A stretch of 64,000 nt of DNA. It comes from Adineta steineri. Lineage: Eukaryota > Rotifera > Eurotatoria > Adinetida > Adinetidae. Under the pieces are notes generated by a model. It made no database searches. It was not told the origin of the DNA and saw only the letters and a program-made list of their open reading frames with translations. Positions 15,501 to 28,400 of the stretch are shown here, in pieces. Numbering within the stretch: position 1 is the first letter of the stretch; each line of letters opens with the position of its first letter. The stretch spans positions 35,544 to 99,543 of the forward strand of contig CAJNOI010000167.1 of NCBI GenBank assembly GCA_905250115.1, written 5' to 3'. Both the position numbers and the translations under genes were made by a program.

Positions 15501-18436
15501 GAACTTTTTTTAATGTAACTATTTGATCATCACGTTTAACAAGTAACTGTTGAACATTAGCTAAACGATCTGTTAACGTATGAATTTTCTTTTTTAAATA
15601 TTCAATATCTAATGGAGATGATGTTGGAGATTCATCTCGAATTGGTGGAGATGGACGACGTTTCTTTTGAGATGAAGATCGAGTTGGTCTAAAAATTTAA
15701 AATTGAATTAATTGTTTATTTTGTTAATAACTTACTTTCCCGTAGATGAATTTCGTCCAATATTTTCATTACAACTTTGCCAACGGCTGTCATGAGATAA
15801 GTGCCCCTTGAAGAAACAAAGAAAGAAAGAAGGAAAGAATATTTTCATAATCAATAATAAAAATAGAGACTCACCGGTTCTGATTTATCTCGCTTACGAC
15901 GGAGAGTTAGTTTTAAATGTTCAATTTCATTATCACGATCACGTAACGTCTGGACATAAAGAAAATATTTTCAATACAATAATTTAACATTTATGAGATT
16001 CTTGATATAAACCAAAGAGTAGTATAAAAAAGCGAGCTGTCTTCTATTAACGGATGCTATCTACTTGAACAGTATTATAACGGAATACATATCGATGAGA
16101 GATATACGGTTTTTCTAAATAAGTCTCGATGTGTTTTCGTCACCTCTTTACAACGGTGAAAACCGCAGCCCTCCATCTTGTTCCTATCCATGATATGAAA
16201 CATGCCTAATTTCAAATTAATAAGATATACAAGTCTTTAGTTGATGTCATGATCAGCACCCGCGCTAGCGGGGGGGGGGGGGGAGTGGTGTACACTCTCC
16301 GTATAATTGGAAATTTTTTTTTTCAACGACGGGAGCTGATTTAGAACAAATTTTGTGTTTTTTTAGCAAATTTTGCTCTAAATGTCCTTTTACACCCCCC
16401 GAAAAATTTTTACACTCTTTCAAAACCTGCTACACCCCGCCCTCCCCAATCTTACACCCTTCGCGCGGGCTCTGGTCAGGATCTTTTTTTCTAAATAGAT
16501 CATTATCTATTATAAAATCTAAAAGCACTCATTTGGAAATATCGAAACATAGCCTATATTTCAAAGTGATTTATTTCTCAGAACATTATCTATAATATGT
16601 AGATGTCTAATCATATTCGGATTGTGAAATAATTTTACTCAGATATAACGATCATAGTTCCGACAAATTCTTTTATTCAAAAATTCAAGTGTTTATATTA
16701 TAGTCCTTTCATTTTTTGAAATAAGTCTATATTGAGCAGTCTTAGAGTTACAAAAATACGTATATACAATTGACTTATTAGGACTTCATTCGATACGAAC
16801 TTATGTTTAAGTACTTGTAGTTTTGAATACTATTTACAATCTTTTTCAAGTTCACTTCTACATGCCAGAAGAAATATAATCTATAGTTTTGAACAGTGAA
16901 AGACAAAGCGAGGTAAAACCTTGTGAATTTGTATTTCTTACGAATTGTCAAGATATTACTAAGAAGGTGTATCAAGTATCAATCCTATATAAACTATTTT
17001 TATACGTGACTCAATATAAACTATATAGTCAGCAATAAGCTAGCGAAAATATAACATACAACGATGTACTTCTTCGTCAAAGTACCTAATTAAGATCTTT
17101 TGAACTATAGAAATAAAACTAATATCATTTCTTTGTATTCAAACGAAAACTTCATATTGCTTCTCAGTAAATAAAGGATTAGATTGACTATCTTTTTATA
17201 TGGCTTGTTTGTTAAATATTTGTTAAAGTTTACATTATTCTAATAAAAAAAAATGTAATAGGTTATTGTTACTAATTAAACATTGAAATAAGGATAAAAA
17301 TCTGATTAAAGTATCGTTCAATTGATTAGAAAAAGTCTATATAGAAAAAAAAAGTTTGCGTGACAATATAGACATGTCAATAGAAAATTAATTGAAGGAC
17401 TTATTCTTTGCATTAACTTACATTTTGAAGGGTTGCAATGTGTACTTTTAATGAATTGTCTTCAAAATCTCCATCTATAGTTTTTTTAGAAATAAATATT
17501 TTTTTTATTAAATATTAACTAAAATATTTACTTGTTTGTTTTTTCTTCGATAAATCACTGATTTCTTTTCTAATCAATGAAAATAAGAAAATTTAAAAAA
17601 AAAATATTTTTTTTCTTTTGATTAAAATCCTTACCTAAGTTTAGCAATAGTTTCTTCATGATTTTCAACTGTTGATTTATAGGAATCAAGTTTATGACGC
17701 CAAAGTTGTGTATCAGCAGCAATACGATCAAATGTCTAATCAATAATTTTAAAAGAGAAATACAAAACAAAAAATTCTACCATAATTTTTTCATGACTGA
17801 TAGCTTCAAAATCAGATTTCTCTCTTAATTGTTTTGTTAGATCATTAATATGTTCATATAAACCTAATTAATTAATTTATTTCAATAGAATTGAGAAAAA
17901 TATTAAGAATCCTACGTTCATTTTCAATTTGACAATCACGTATTGTTTTTTCAAAAGTATGTACTTGTAATTGATGTAATTGTTCAAATGTTTGTGTCTA
18001 AAATATTTTTTATTATTCAAAAAAATAGAAAAATATAAATGCGTAATATTAACCTTTCCTTCATACTGTCGTAACTGTTCTTCAAGTGCACGAAATTCTA
18101 CATTTTTCTTCTTAAGTAAATCTTCTAAGTATGATTCACTAGATATATATATATATGTATATGAATATACATCAAAATTACCCAAATTTTCTTTATTCTT
18201 ACCGTTCTTCTAATTTAGTAATGGAAGCATTTTTTTCTTGAACAACACGTTCAAGTTTTTCTATTAATTGTTCACGATTTTTTGATCGAAGTTCTTCACT
18301 GTTTAATAATGTAAACTGATGATCACTTGTAAACCTTAAATAAAGTATTAGTAAATGTTCTGATTTATATTATAATTTTATACTTCGGCTCTATAAAAGC
18401 ACTCGATGGTGCGTGAACACCATTCGGAGTAGCCAT
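12514..18436 (-). CDS. CNTLN: Long coiled-coil protein, probably centlein (centrosomal linker)
   Basis: About 1,100 residues in some 20 exons, beginning MATPNGVHAPSSAFIEPK at 18436. Nearly all exons encode heptad-rich coiled coil, for example SEELRSKNREQLIEKLERVV, LKKKNVEFRALEEQLRQYEG and NEIEHLKLTLRRKRDKSEP. A less helical middle has basic, Ser-rich segments (PTRSSSQKKRRPSPPIRDES) and two CxxC pairs (GCSVCDDQ; RACSLCDYH). The end, ILNLTQDDLDDIMSI followed by SKLLVSQEEFAGKLLKIFSK, resembles the C terminus of vertebrate centlein, which tethers centrioles through CEP68/C-NAP1; this match is from memory. Otherwise it is simply a centrosome/cilium-type coiled coil. Intron 15951-17421 (1,471 bp) is unusually long and holds a MITE. 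Confidence 0.6.
16254..16474. mobile_element. hAT-type MITE in a coiled-coil-gene intron
   Basis: The element starts CAGCACCCGCGC and ends GCGCGGGCTCTG (inverted, CAG...CTG tips), and is flanked by GTCATGAT and GTCAGGAT, a 7 of 8 target duplication. It contains a long G run (about 16270-16283) and a C-rich right half. No coding capacity. The 8-bp duplication and CAG/CTG tips point to hAT-family mobilisation. Confidence 0.75.
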
Positions 18437-18859
18437 ATTTATTAAATAGTTAATCTTTTCTTAAAGAAAAGCTTGACTGTATTATCGATCATTACACACG
18501 TATTTCTTTTTCGTTACCTTAACTACCCTCTCCTTGTTGGTTTCACTGCATTCAAATGCACTACTGTGTTGAATGATAGAAATAAAGAAAAAGAACATAG
18601 AAAAAAATTCTCGCGGTATTGAAAATTTTCAATCTTATGAAATGAATATAAATATCGATAGATTTCGAATATCTTCTTACTCGGAGGAGATCATTTTTCT
18701 ATCATTGTTCTTTGTTACTAAACAAACGTCGTGTCGGACTATAATAGAACTGTATCTAGTCTTTGTTCTTTTTAAATCTATACATTCTCGATTATTCGTC
18801 GACCATTTTCTTTCCTTCTGCTTCAGAATTCAAACGATCGATCAGATATTCTTATAACA
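18437..18859. other. Shared upstream region of the divergent coiled-coil and Lys-rich genes
   Basis: The 423 bp between two divergent starts hold no coding signal. A strong pyrimidine tract and AG (TTTCCTTCTGCTTCAG, ending 18828) lie about 31 bp before the Lys-rich gene start and could be a trans-splice acceptor or the end of a 5' UTR intron. Confidence 0.5.
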
Positions 18860-20255
18860 ATGCCACCAAAAAAAGGAACTACTAAGACAACAACATCAAC
18901 TGAAAATGATACTGATCCCAAACAAATTCAAGTTAATATAGAATTATTCATAGATAAAAATTAAATATTTCCTATTTAGAAAAAACAAGATGAAGAAAAT
19001 CAGCAACCAACAGAAACTGAACAATTAAGTCCAAAGAAAAATTCCACTGAATCAAAAAAAGCTGGAGTAAATTATTTCGAATTTAAATTTTTTAAGAAAA
19101 ATATCTATTCTATCAATTAGAATAATAAAGCTGCTGGTCGATTACGAAAAAAATCTGAAGCTGAAAAACTTCAAGAAGAAGCATCTGGTGTAAATATATA
19201 CATGTCATTGTATATTTTTCTATATTATAAGAATTTATAAATTTAGTTTATTGACCGAGCAAATAAAAAATCTGAAGTAGCTGATGATTCAACAGAAGAA
19301 GATAATGATGATGAACAACAATCATCAAAGAAAAAATCGAATACATCAACTAAAGCAACTGGAGCTCGTGGTGGTAAACGTCAAGCAGCTAAAAATATGC
19401 CTACACATGATGAAGAAGAAAACGAAGATGAAAAGGCATCATCGACTTCTACAAAAGCTCCAGCTAAAGGCAAAGGTGCTGCTCAAAAAAATAAAAAACC
19501 AGAAGAAGATGAACAAAAAGATGCTGGTAAATAATTTAATCCTTTCCGATAAAAACACCGGCAAAAGATTACCAAATAACAACATTCGATTAGAAGGAAT
19601 TTATTTTCTTTTATCTAGGTACTGGTGAAGATGATGATGTTGAAAATGAAGATGAATCACCAAGTAAAAAAACTAAAGGTAAAGCAGGTCGTAAACCTGC
19701 TCAAAAGAATAAAACCGAAGCTGAAAATGAACATGGTAATAATGAAATAAATATTTTTTTCTTTTGACAAAAATTTATTATTTTAGAACAAAATGAAGAC
19801 AATGATACTAAGAAAAAATCAGCTACTGCTCGTAAAGGAAAAGCTGGAGCAGCATCAAAAAAATCTGAAACTGAAGAAAAATCAACAAATGATGATCTTA
19901 AATTATCTGAAGATGAAGACGAAATAGCTGATGATAAATCTAAAACTACAACAAAAAAAGGACCCACAAAACGATCTGCACCAGCATCTGGAAAGAAAAC
20001 AACTATTTCATCAACGAAAAAGAAGGGCCAAACTGATGAACCATTTGAAGATCGTACAAATGACGAAGAAATTGAAAATAATACTGATGAAGGTTAGAGC
20101 CGCAATTTTTCATTGAATTAAATTTTCGGAAATTTTTTCGTCTAGATGTTACACCAGCTAAACAACCAAAAAAAGGTCGTTCAGCTGATAAAGCTCCAAC
20201 ATCAACTAGCAAAACTGCTGCTAATCGTAGTGGTAAGAAAACTAAAGCCACATAA
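18860..20255 (+). CDS. Lysine/glutamate-rich low-complexity nuclear protein
   Basis: I do not recognise this protein as a named family. It starts MPPKKGTTKTTTSTENDTD and runs through about eight exons, most joined after a Gly codon, to SKTAANRSGKKTKAT. It alternates basic KK/KS/KA blocks with acidic DE runs, with repeated KKSE and GKKT motifs and an AT-hook-like GRKPA (KGKAGRKPAQKN). No folded domain is visible. The composition resembles linker-histone tails, HMGN or nucleolar chaperone-type proteins, so a DNA-associated nuclear role is plausible but inferred. All joins keep frame across 50-70-bp introns. Several antisense open frames here are only composition shadows. Confidence 0.75.
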
Positions 20256-20652
20256 ACATATAAATAGTATTAATAACAATCAAAACAAAATCTAGGATTT
20301 ATTTTTTATATTGTGTTATTAATTGTAGCTCTCCTTTCATTATGTTTGTACAAATATAACTTTCTTATATGTTTTCTTACTCTCTCTCTTAAATGAACTT
20401 TATTTTTTTTTTGTTAATTCTTGTAATAATCAAAACTTTATGTGTTCTTTCTACTAATTGAACTTGATTGTGCAAATGTTACTAATCAAAAACTTAATAA
20501 AATGATTTTCATCTCTATAAGCATGAGAAATGCAATACAAATGATATAGAATTTTTTTATATTCGATTTATATAATCAGAAGAAATTTTATTTGAATGAA
20601 GATTTAAAAACAAAAAAGTGCATTCTGATAATTATTTCAATTTCATTTTTCT
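20256..20652. other. Convergent 3' regions
   Basis: AT-rich non-coding DNA between the Lys-rich gene and the DNase gene. It includes AATAAA-type signals (for example near 20497) and nothing else that I can support. Confidence 0.5.
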
Positions 20653-21726
20653 TTACCAATTGATATCGAATTTGATTGGAATATGATCACTGATAGCTAA
20701 AGTTTGGGCTAAATTAAAGCCAAATTTTTCTGCAATGTTAACTGTTGTGTTACTATTTGGTACAATAGCATTAACAAAGTTATCACCGTTGACTAAAATA
20801 CGATCATAGGTACATGTTTGTCGTGTATTTGTTTTGACTTCATTGGTAATCACCCATGAGAAATCAACATAATTGATTGTTCTAAAATAAGAGAAATATA
20901 TCAAATGTATAGAAATTATTTTGTTAATTAAATTTACTGGAGTAATTTTTGACGTGTAGGTGAAATATATGTGCAATCAGCATTGAAATCACCAACGATT
21001 AAAATAGGATGATTAGATTTCAAACTTGGTTTATTGTCAGGTGTAGCATCAACAACATTTCGGTCTAAAGCTTCTTGTAGTGATGTTTCTGTTTGATCAA
21101 AATATTGTGGATGTGAGCTGATGAAATCACGGACAACATAACGCATAGCAAGTAATTCTGTGTATGCACCATCAGGTCGTAAATGAACATCCATAATAGT
21201 GAATAATTTTACACCGGAATTACCTGGTTTTTTAACTTTAAATGTACCAATGAAACTAAATGATAATTAGAAAAATAGAAGAAAAAAACAAAAGAAAAGT
21301 TTTCTCTTACGGTGGACGTTCGAAATTATCTTCGATATCTGGATGAAGATAAGCATCAACAACTTCAAGACCAGATGTACTTTCTCGATTGAAGAAAATA
21401 TATTGTTCTTTTGTGTTTGATCGACCAGCACGTTCACTTAATGTCATTGTGTATGGACTTGGTGAAACTTTATTGAGTTCATCAAATAAAACATATGGTG
21501 CTTTCAATGAAACATCACTAATTTCTTGAATGATTCCTAAATCGAAATCATTGATGATTTGAGCAACAGTATTTGTTAATGATGGATTGGCTGCTTTTTT
21601 ACTTCCATATTGATGTAAATTAAATGAACCGACACGAACAGCTGAAGCATAGGTGCCAAGTGCGATAGCTAAGATCAGAATGCTGGAAACTAATTGCATT
21701 GTTGTATTGACAACAGCTATTTCCAA
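20653..21726 (-). CDS. Secreted DNase I family endonuclease
   Basis: Predicted extracellular or lysosomal double-strand endonuclease of the DNASE1/DNASE1L group. It has a hydrophobic signal peptide (MQLVSSILILAIALGTYASA, after either of two Met codons at 21726 and 21699), then VRVGSFNLHQYG typical of the family. The catalytic residues are in place: Glu in IIQEISD, His in IMDVHLRPDG, Asp and Asn in VGDFNADC, Asp in CTYDRI and His in SDHIPIKF. Three exons make about 310 residues, near the family's 280-310. A TATA box lies 47 bp upstream of the first ATG, so that ATG would be very close to the cap; translation may start at either Met. Which vertebrate paralogue is nearest cannot be told. Confidence 0.9.
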
Positions 21727-22417
21727 AAGGGAGTATGTATGATGAATGCGTTACAATAAGGCATTACAATCGCTATTTATACCGTACAGGTTGCTCTCCT
21801 GGATTTACTTTTAATTACATTTCGCATCTGGATTAAAAAATGAAAATCTTTATTTTTTTCGTTAAAATAACATTATCGACCGGGTAAGGTTTCATTACTA
21901 ATTTGTTTTTTTTCAAGATTTGCATAGTCATACTTCGAAATATGAAAATAGAAGCCTTAAAAATATTATATCTAAAACCCAATCAACTCTATTTGTTCGC
22001 GAACATTCGATATTCTAAAACCACGTCACATGATTAAATTTTAATCTAAGGATTGAAAACAGAATTTCAGTGAAATTTTCTTTCATTGTGCAAATATTTT
22101 TTTTTCTTATATTTTCTTCTTTTTTACATACGTAAAAATAGAAAAAAAAATCGAATTCTTTTATTATATTTCTTGTAAAAAGAAGATCATATTCATGCAT
22201 CGTGGAAAAATAGATATAAAACAAACGAGGAGAAATATTTGTAAGATATTTTAACAAAAAAAGAAAGAAAAGAAAGATGTTTTTTCTTATATATGTATAT
22301 AACAAACAATACACACACATAATATCGTTGGCAAAGTTCGACAACGAAAAGAAATGTTTGATAGATCTTCATTGTAAAAGAATTGTCAATGAAATATAAA
22401 GTATAGTATAAAATGAA
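21727..22417. other. Intergenic between DNase and supervillin genes
   Basis: Apart from the TATA box this is AT-rich sequence with homopolymer runs. Both flanking genes lie on the minus strand, so the stretch holds the DNase promoter and the supervillin 3' UTR. No coding signal. Confidence 0.5.
21773..21781 (-). promoter_or_regulatory. TATA box of the DNase I-like gene
   Basis: TATAAATAG on the minus strand, 47 bp before the first ATG (21726). The spacing suits a start site near 21745-21750 and a very short leader. Confidence 0.6.
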
Positions 22418-25400
22418 TTAGAAAAAGCCAAGTGGTTTTTTAATATTTGTTTGTTTCCAATATGGTAAAGCGTAGAATTCGTCTTTAGACATATGAAATT
22501 GTTTCTAAAAAAACAAATCAATAGGAAATAACGATAATAAAATTTAATAAATATACTTGAAAATCTGTTTCAGAAAGATAAGATTCAATTTTTGATGGAT
22601 CAACACCTACAAATATATAATTTATTTAAAAAAAATTCGAAAAGAAGTTATTATACCTTCTGGTAATGGACGAGTTCGAAGTTCTTCTATACTGTATTGA
22701 TCTCGACATAATTGATTAAGTACATCAATAACTGAATCTTTTTGATTCAATTTTTTACCTTCCTAGAAATTTATGAAAATCAATTAAGATTAATACATGA
22801 AAATTTTATAAACAAACCAATTGATTTTGTTGACGAGCTTTTATATGTACACTCCATTTAGGAAATAGATTAATAAAATCAATTGGTTCTAAACCAGCAT
22901 ATATAATTGAACAGGATAAATTCACAGTTGATGAACCAGTTTTTGCTAGAAAATTATATTTTATAATAATACGAAAAATATATTTCTATAGTTTACTTTT
23001 ATAATAATCCACAGCTGTTAAAAAAGCACAACGACGTTCTGTTGTAAAACGAATATCTTTGGTGCCGCGTACCACTGAATTATTATTAGAAGTCGGTGAA
23101 CCTAATTCATCATGTAATTGATCATTCCATCCTTGCCATATATATAATTCAGTATTAGTATCAATTAAACATAGAGCTGGTTGATGAAGTTCATACAAAT
23201 CAGATTGTGTAAAAGGAAATGGTGATATATGATCAGGAGAACGAAGAGGATAAAGAAGTTCTTGAGCAACAAATGGACCGTGAAGGCTTGATAAATGAAA
23301 GATACGCATAGTTGATAAAAGTTCTGTATTTGATGGAGCTAGAATAGAACAAAACAACGAATTATTACTGAATTTTGCCAATAAGACATGCTTATTCTGA
23401 TAGTACTAGGTTAATTTGTCACATGTATTTTACAATACTCTTGTGTTATTACAGTTGGCAAAAACCCACTGGACTTACGCCAAATCGCGCCTGAGCTTTC
23501 GACAATCGGCGAATGTCCATTGTAGTTTTGCCAACAAACTGCTCTCACTTTCGCCAATGGCGAATGTCCGTGCTAATCATTTAGAAAATACTACTATCAG
23601 AAAGTGAAAGATTTACTCATATGATACACTCCTGAATGAATTTCTGATTTTTTCCAATATATATAATGAATTATTACCATTTAATAGTGAATAATATTTT
23701 CGTTCATGATTTCTTTCATTGATTCCTTCCCAAAATAATTCAATTTCATCACCTTCTTGCATTTCAAAAAATTCAACATCTTCGCTATCACCATCAAAAT
23801 GAAATTCTTCCGGACATCTAAAATATATGATTTAGAAAATTTGTACAAAAAAGACGAATTAAATTCAATTGACCTTTCACGTAATTTCATAACTGATCTA
23901 CTTGCTAAATTTTGTTGTTCATCTGTTGTTTCATAACCATGCCAAAGTAACATTAAATTTTCAGAATTATTAATTAATAAAAATGATGTTCGACTACGTA
24001 AATTTGCACTGGTAACATTTAATTCCCACCAATGTGTTTCAACATCAATTTCGCCAAGAAATATATATAAATGCCAATTTGATTTTTTCTCATTTATTTG
24101 ATTACGTTTACCTATATGAATAGTTAATGTACCATCAAATAATTGTAAAAATGCTGCTTCTTCATGTTCTTGCGCTACATGAATCTAACATATAAAATTC
24201 TTTTTATTGTTATTTTTTTGGTCAATAATTTAACTTACATGTGGTCCTTTTTCTTCTTCAAAACATACAGTCATTAATGCTGATATACCTTTTTCATTAG
24301 CATTAGCATTAACACCTTGCCATATCCAATAAGCAATACGTGTACGAGCTGTATCGATTTTTTGTCCGGATGTTTTATTATTAATTAATGGCACTAATTT
24401 ATATTTCCATTGAATAATATAAACATCATCAGAATAAAATTGTCCATAACTTGATTTCGATAATTCATGTCGTTCATTTTCACTAACATGCCAAACATTT
24501 AATGATATTGTTTCGATATCATGTCCACGCATTTCAACAGGATCATACCTTTAAAAAAACAATATAAATATTTGTTTTTCTTTCAATTATATCACATAAT
24601 ACTAACCAATGTCTTCCTCGACCTAAACTAATTTGTTCAACAATAAAATTTACGGGAGTATCTTGTTTAGCCAGCATATTATGTACATCGGCTGGTTTGA
24701 GTGTTTCAAGAATTGAACGTGGCTAAAAAACAATATACATTGAAAATATTAATGTAAATATCAATACATACACGTTGTGTGGACGGTATTTTAATATTAT
24801 TTGTTACATCATTAACCGGTTTAATTTCTTGTAGATCATTTGGCCAATCATAAAATTTTCCTTTAAATAGTAATGTTTCAACATTTTGATTTTGTTTTCC
24901 AAATATACACCATGCTGGTCGATTACCACCCGATTGATCAATTTCTTCATTTTCATCTATATATACATAAAAAAATATTTATTTAAAGATTTGAATAATT
25001 TACAAACGCAAAAGGATAGAATTACTGATGTAATCTAGAAGATGTTTTGGTATGTATATATATCAGTAAACTATTAGCATATCGTCTTAGATGGTATCAC
25101 GAGATAAAATTATTTCTCAAGATTCTGACATTGTTTCGCTTTTAAAAAGAAATTATTGTAGCCAAAACTGAATTAGTCATTTTTTGTCATAGAAATCATA
25201 TCTCCTAATACGTATTTTTCTTATCGAAAAAAATTACCATCAAATGGATTATATGGATTAATAATTGATTCACTATAATCATATGAATCATTCCATAATT
25301 GTTGTGCTAATTGTAAACCCATATTTCTTTTTATTTTATCAGCAAATTTTCCATTCCAAACATAAAGTTCCGAACCAAAATCAAATACAAATACTTCATT

Positions 25401-28400
25401 TGGATCAAGAATTTTAATAGATAATGAACGAAAACAAAAATTTTCCAATGGTAAAAGTAAATCATTTTCAACACGATAAACACGATTTAAATCAATTATA
25501 TTTGTTTCATAAAAATCATCATCTGTCACATCATTTATTAATTTATAATCATCTATTTCACCTTGTAACATATCACGAAATTCTGCATGACTATCATCTT
25601 CAGTATCATCTTTAGCTTGATCTAATATAAAATATTTAACTTCATTACGTAAACCAAAATCACGATGTTGTCTTAAATAATCAATTATATCAGTTGCTCG
25701 AGCTTTTTCCAATGTATTTGCATAACGACCAAGCCATGCAAAAACTTTCAATGGTGTTATTAATAAATAACAATCACCTTCATTTATTGATTCATACATT
25801 GGATTAACAAGACGTAATGAACATTGACGACGACCTTTTATTAATATAAGCATTATTTCTTTATATGGTTCATAACCAAATTTTGCTACAGGTGTTTGAT
25901 CAATTTTACGTAAATTAACTTCAGCAAAATTTTCTCCTGCAGTTAACGCAGCTAAAGCTTCTTGAGCTACACCAGCATTTTCAGCAACTAAAGAAGAAAA
26001 AAAGAAACTTCTATCTTCCTGCTCATTTACATTATAATAATTATCATTTTCTAAGCACTGTTACATTTGTTTATGATACTTTTCCCATAATAATGAATCG
26101 TACATATTTACAGTGAAAACTAATTCTGAAATATAAGATTTCAAAATTAACGATGTCATCTATTCAGGAAATTGTGAATGTGAAAGAAACGGAAGGAAAC
26201 ATCAGGCAACTGTTGACAGTATGGTTATGAATGTGAAGAAGACATATAATGCTCACATCCGCATTTATACTCATATGTTACATTTCTTTCATACTTTGTG
26301 CTCGTTTTATTCGACGAACTTCTTGTTCAGATACATTTGTATGTATTTCAGTATATTCATTTTCTGTTGGTATATTTGCTTGAATTTGTCGGAGAGGATT
26401 TTTTGCTCCTTGTTGTTGACGACGTGGTGGTCGAACACGTGGTGCTTGTGATTGTAATCTTATTAAAATAAAAAGTTCTATTTTATTAATTGAAATTTTT
26501 TGTTTATGTTACCGAACAGTATTTTCAGCAATTCGATTAAGATCATCTGTATTCAATTGTACAGATAATTCTTCATTTAAATTTTTAGTTATATTCGTAA
26601 AAAAATCATCAAGATGATCATCAGGTTTTAATACAGATATTGTATCAGATTTTAATACCGAAAGTACATTATTATTATTAGATTTTGTTGTTGCTAAAAA
26701 AAGGAACAAGATTTTATTAGAATAAAAATGAATTTCACTTACGTGTACCATTCGTATTCTTTGTTGATAAAGATGTTTGATTAGTATCTTTAGATTTAAT
26801 AGTTGAATCTAAATAGAAAGAAGATAATTATCAATTTTTCTAATAATATATATATATATATATTACTTGTCTTCTCATTATGAATATCTTTGCTTATGCA
26901 TTGTCCCATAATACTCAGACTATACTTGTCGTTCTAACGATAATGATAATGCTGGATTTTATTATCATAGGAAAAAAAATCTAATCCTCGCGACTTAGTC
27001 AACAAAATACGAAGATATTCTATGTCATCTTTATTCGTCAAAATAAGGTTTTATATTTTCTATCGATAAGAAAAGTCCGACAGTAATCAAGGAGAGTTCG
27101 GGTAAGAAAATGAGTATGAATATTTCTCTTTTCTTTACAATTGTTATGTAATAAGATAGAATGTTACGTTCAACTAAAGGAAAGTAAGAATTAGCTAACG
27201 GCATTGATAAAATAAGTAACTATTCATTATTAACGCTATGTCGGAAACCAATCAATGATTTTCTTCTTCTTTTATTATTTAAGTATGAAAACAGCAAATA
27301 AATTATAAGAAATAAACGATGATGTAATATATATATATATAATTATTACTTACCAGTTCTTAAACGAACAATATCAACTGTTTTTGCACGTTGTTGTTGA
27401 TCTGTATTGGTTTTTTTAGCATTATATTTTAATGTTGGAGTTTTACGTGTACTTTTTTGTACATCAACTGGTGCGGGAAGTTTTTCAGATGGTTTAACAG
27501 ATTTTATCCATTCGGTTTCACCAAATGTTTTTATTTGTTCGAGTCTAAAATGATTTAGATTGAATAATTTAAAATTAATTGGATATTATATAACATACCT
27601 TTTGCTCACCGGTATTACATTTTCTGATTCTATCTTTGCATCTTCTAAATATACATATATATTGGATGAATATTAATATATAGAATAAAATTATACCAAA
27701 TGAATAAAAATATTTTGCATGCTGATCACTTTCTTGTGAAAGAGATGATAATGAATTCAAACAATCATCCGATAATGACAGGGAATTATCATGCGTAAGG
27801 TAATCATAAATAACTGAATATGTATATAAAAAAAGAAAGATTAACCAACATTTTTCATGCATGTTTGGATAATACATACCAGGATATGCAACCGCTAATT
27901 CTTTTGTACTTGATGATGGAGTTAAATTTGCAGCAGCTTGAACTTCTTCAGCAGTAATTGGCTAAAATAGAACGTTAAGATATAAAGTATGAGTCAAAGA
28001 TTACATATATAGTATTGAATTTTGTTATTTTTATGTATCAAAGATACGATAAGTAGTTTAATTATTGTTGGATATATTCCGGCGACAAAAAAAAGAGATT
28101 GCTGACATTTTCCTATATAAGACTTAAAGCCAGATATGACATATGTATATGTCAACAGAATTACGAATCTTGCGTATATATGCGCACGTTCTACATTCCT
28201 ACTACGATGCTAAATGGTTGGAAGAAAATCTGATTATGCTTGAGTAATATTCTTACAAACAAAACTAGAAGAGTGTTGATAAGATCTAATCTAGAAAAGA
28301 TATAAAGTAATGCATGAAAAACTTCCTAACATTTTACGAAGGCTAAGATCTCATTTGTATAATGAGAATTTCGATTACTAAAACTAAGATAAATACCTGT

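Noticed and set aside
19701..19967. Minus-strand frame rich in Ser/Phe
   Set aside because: Antisense of GAA/AAA-rich codons in the Lys-rich gene; no splice or domain support.
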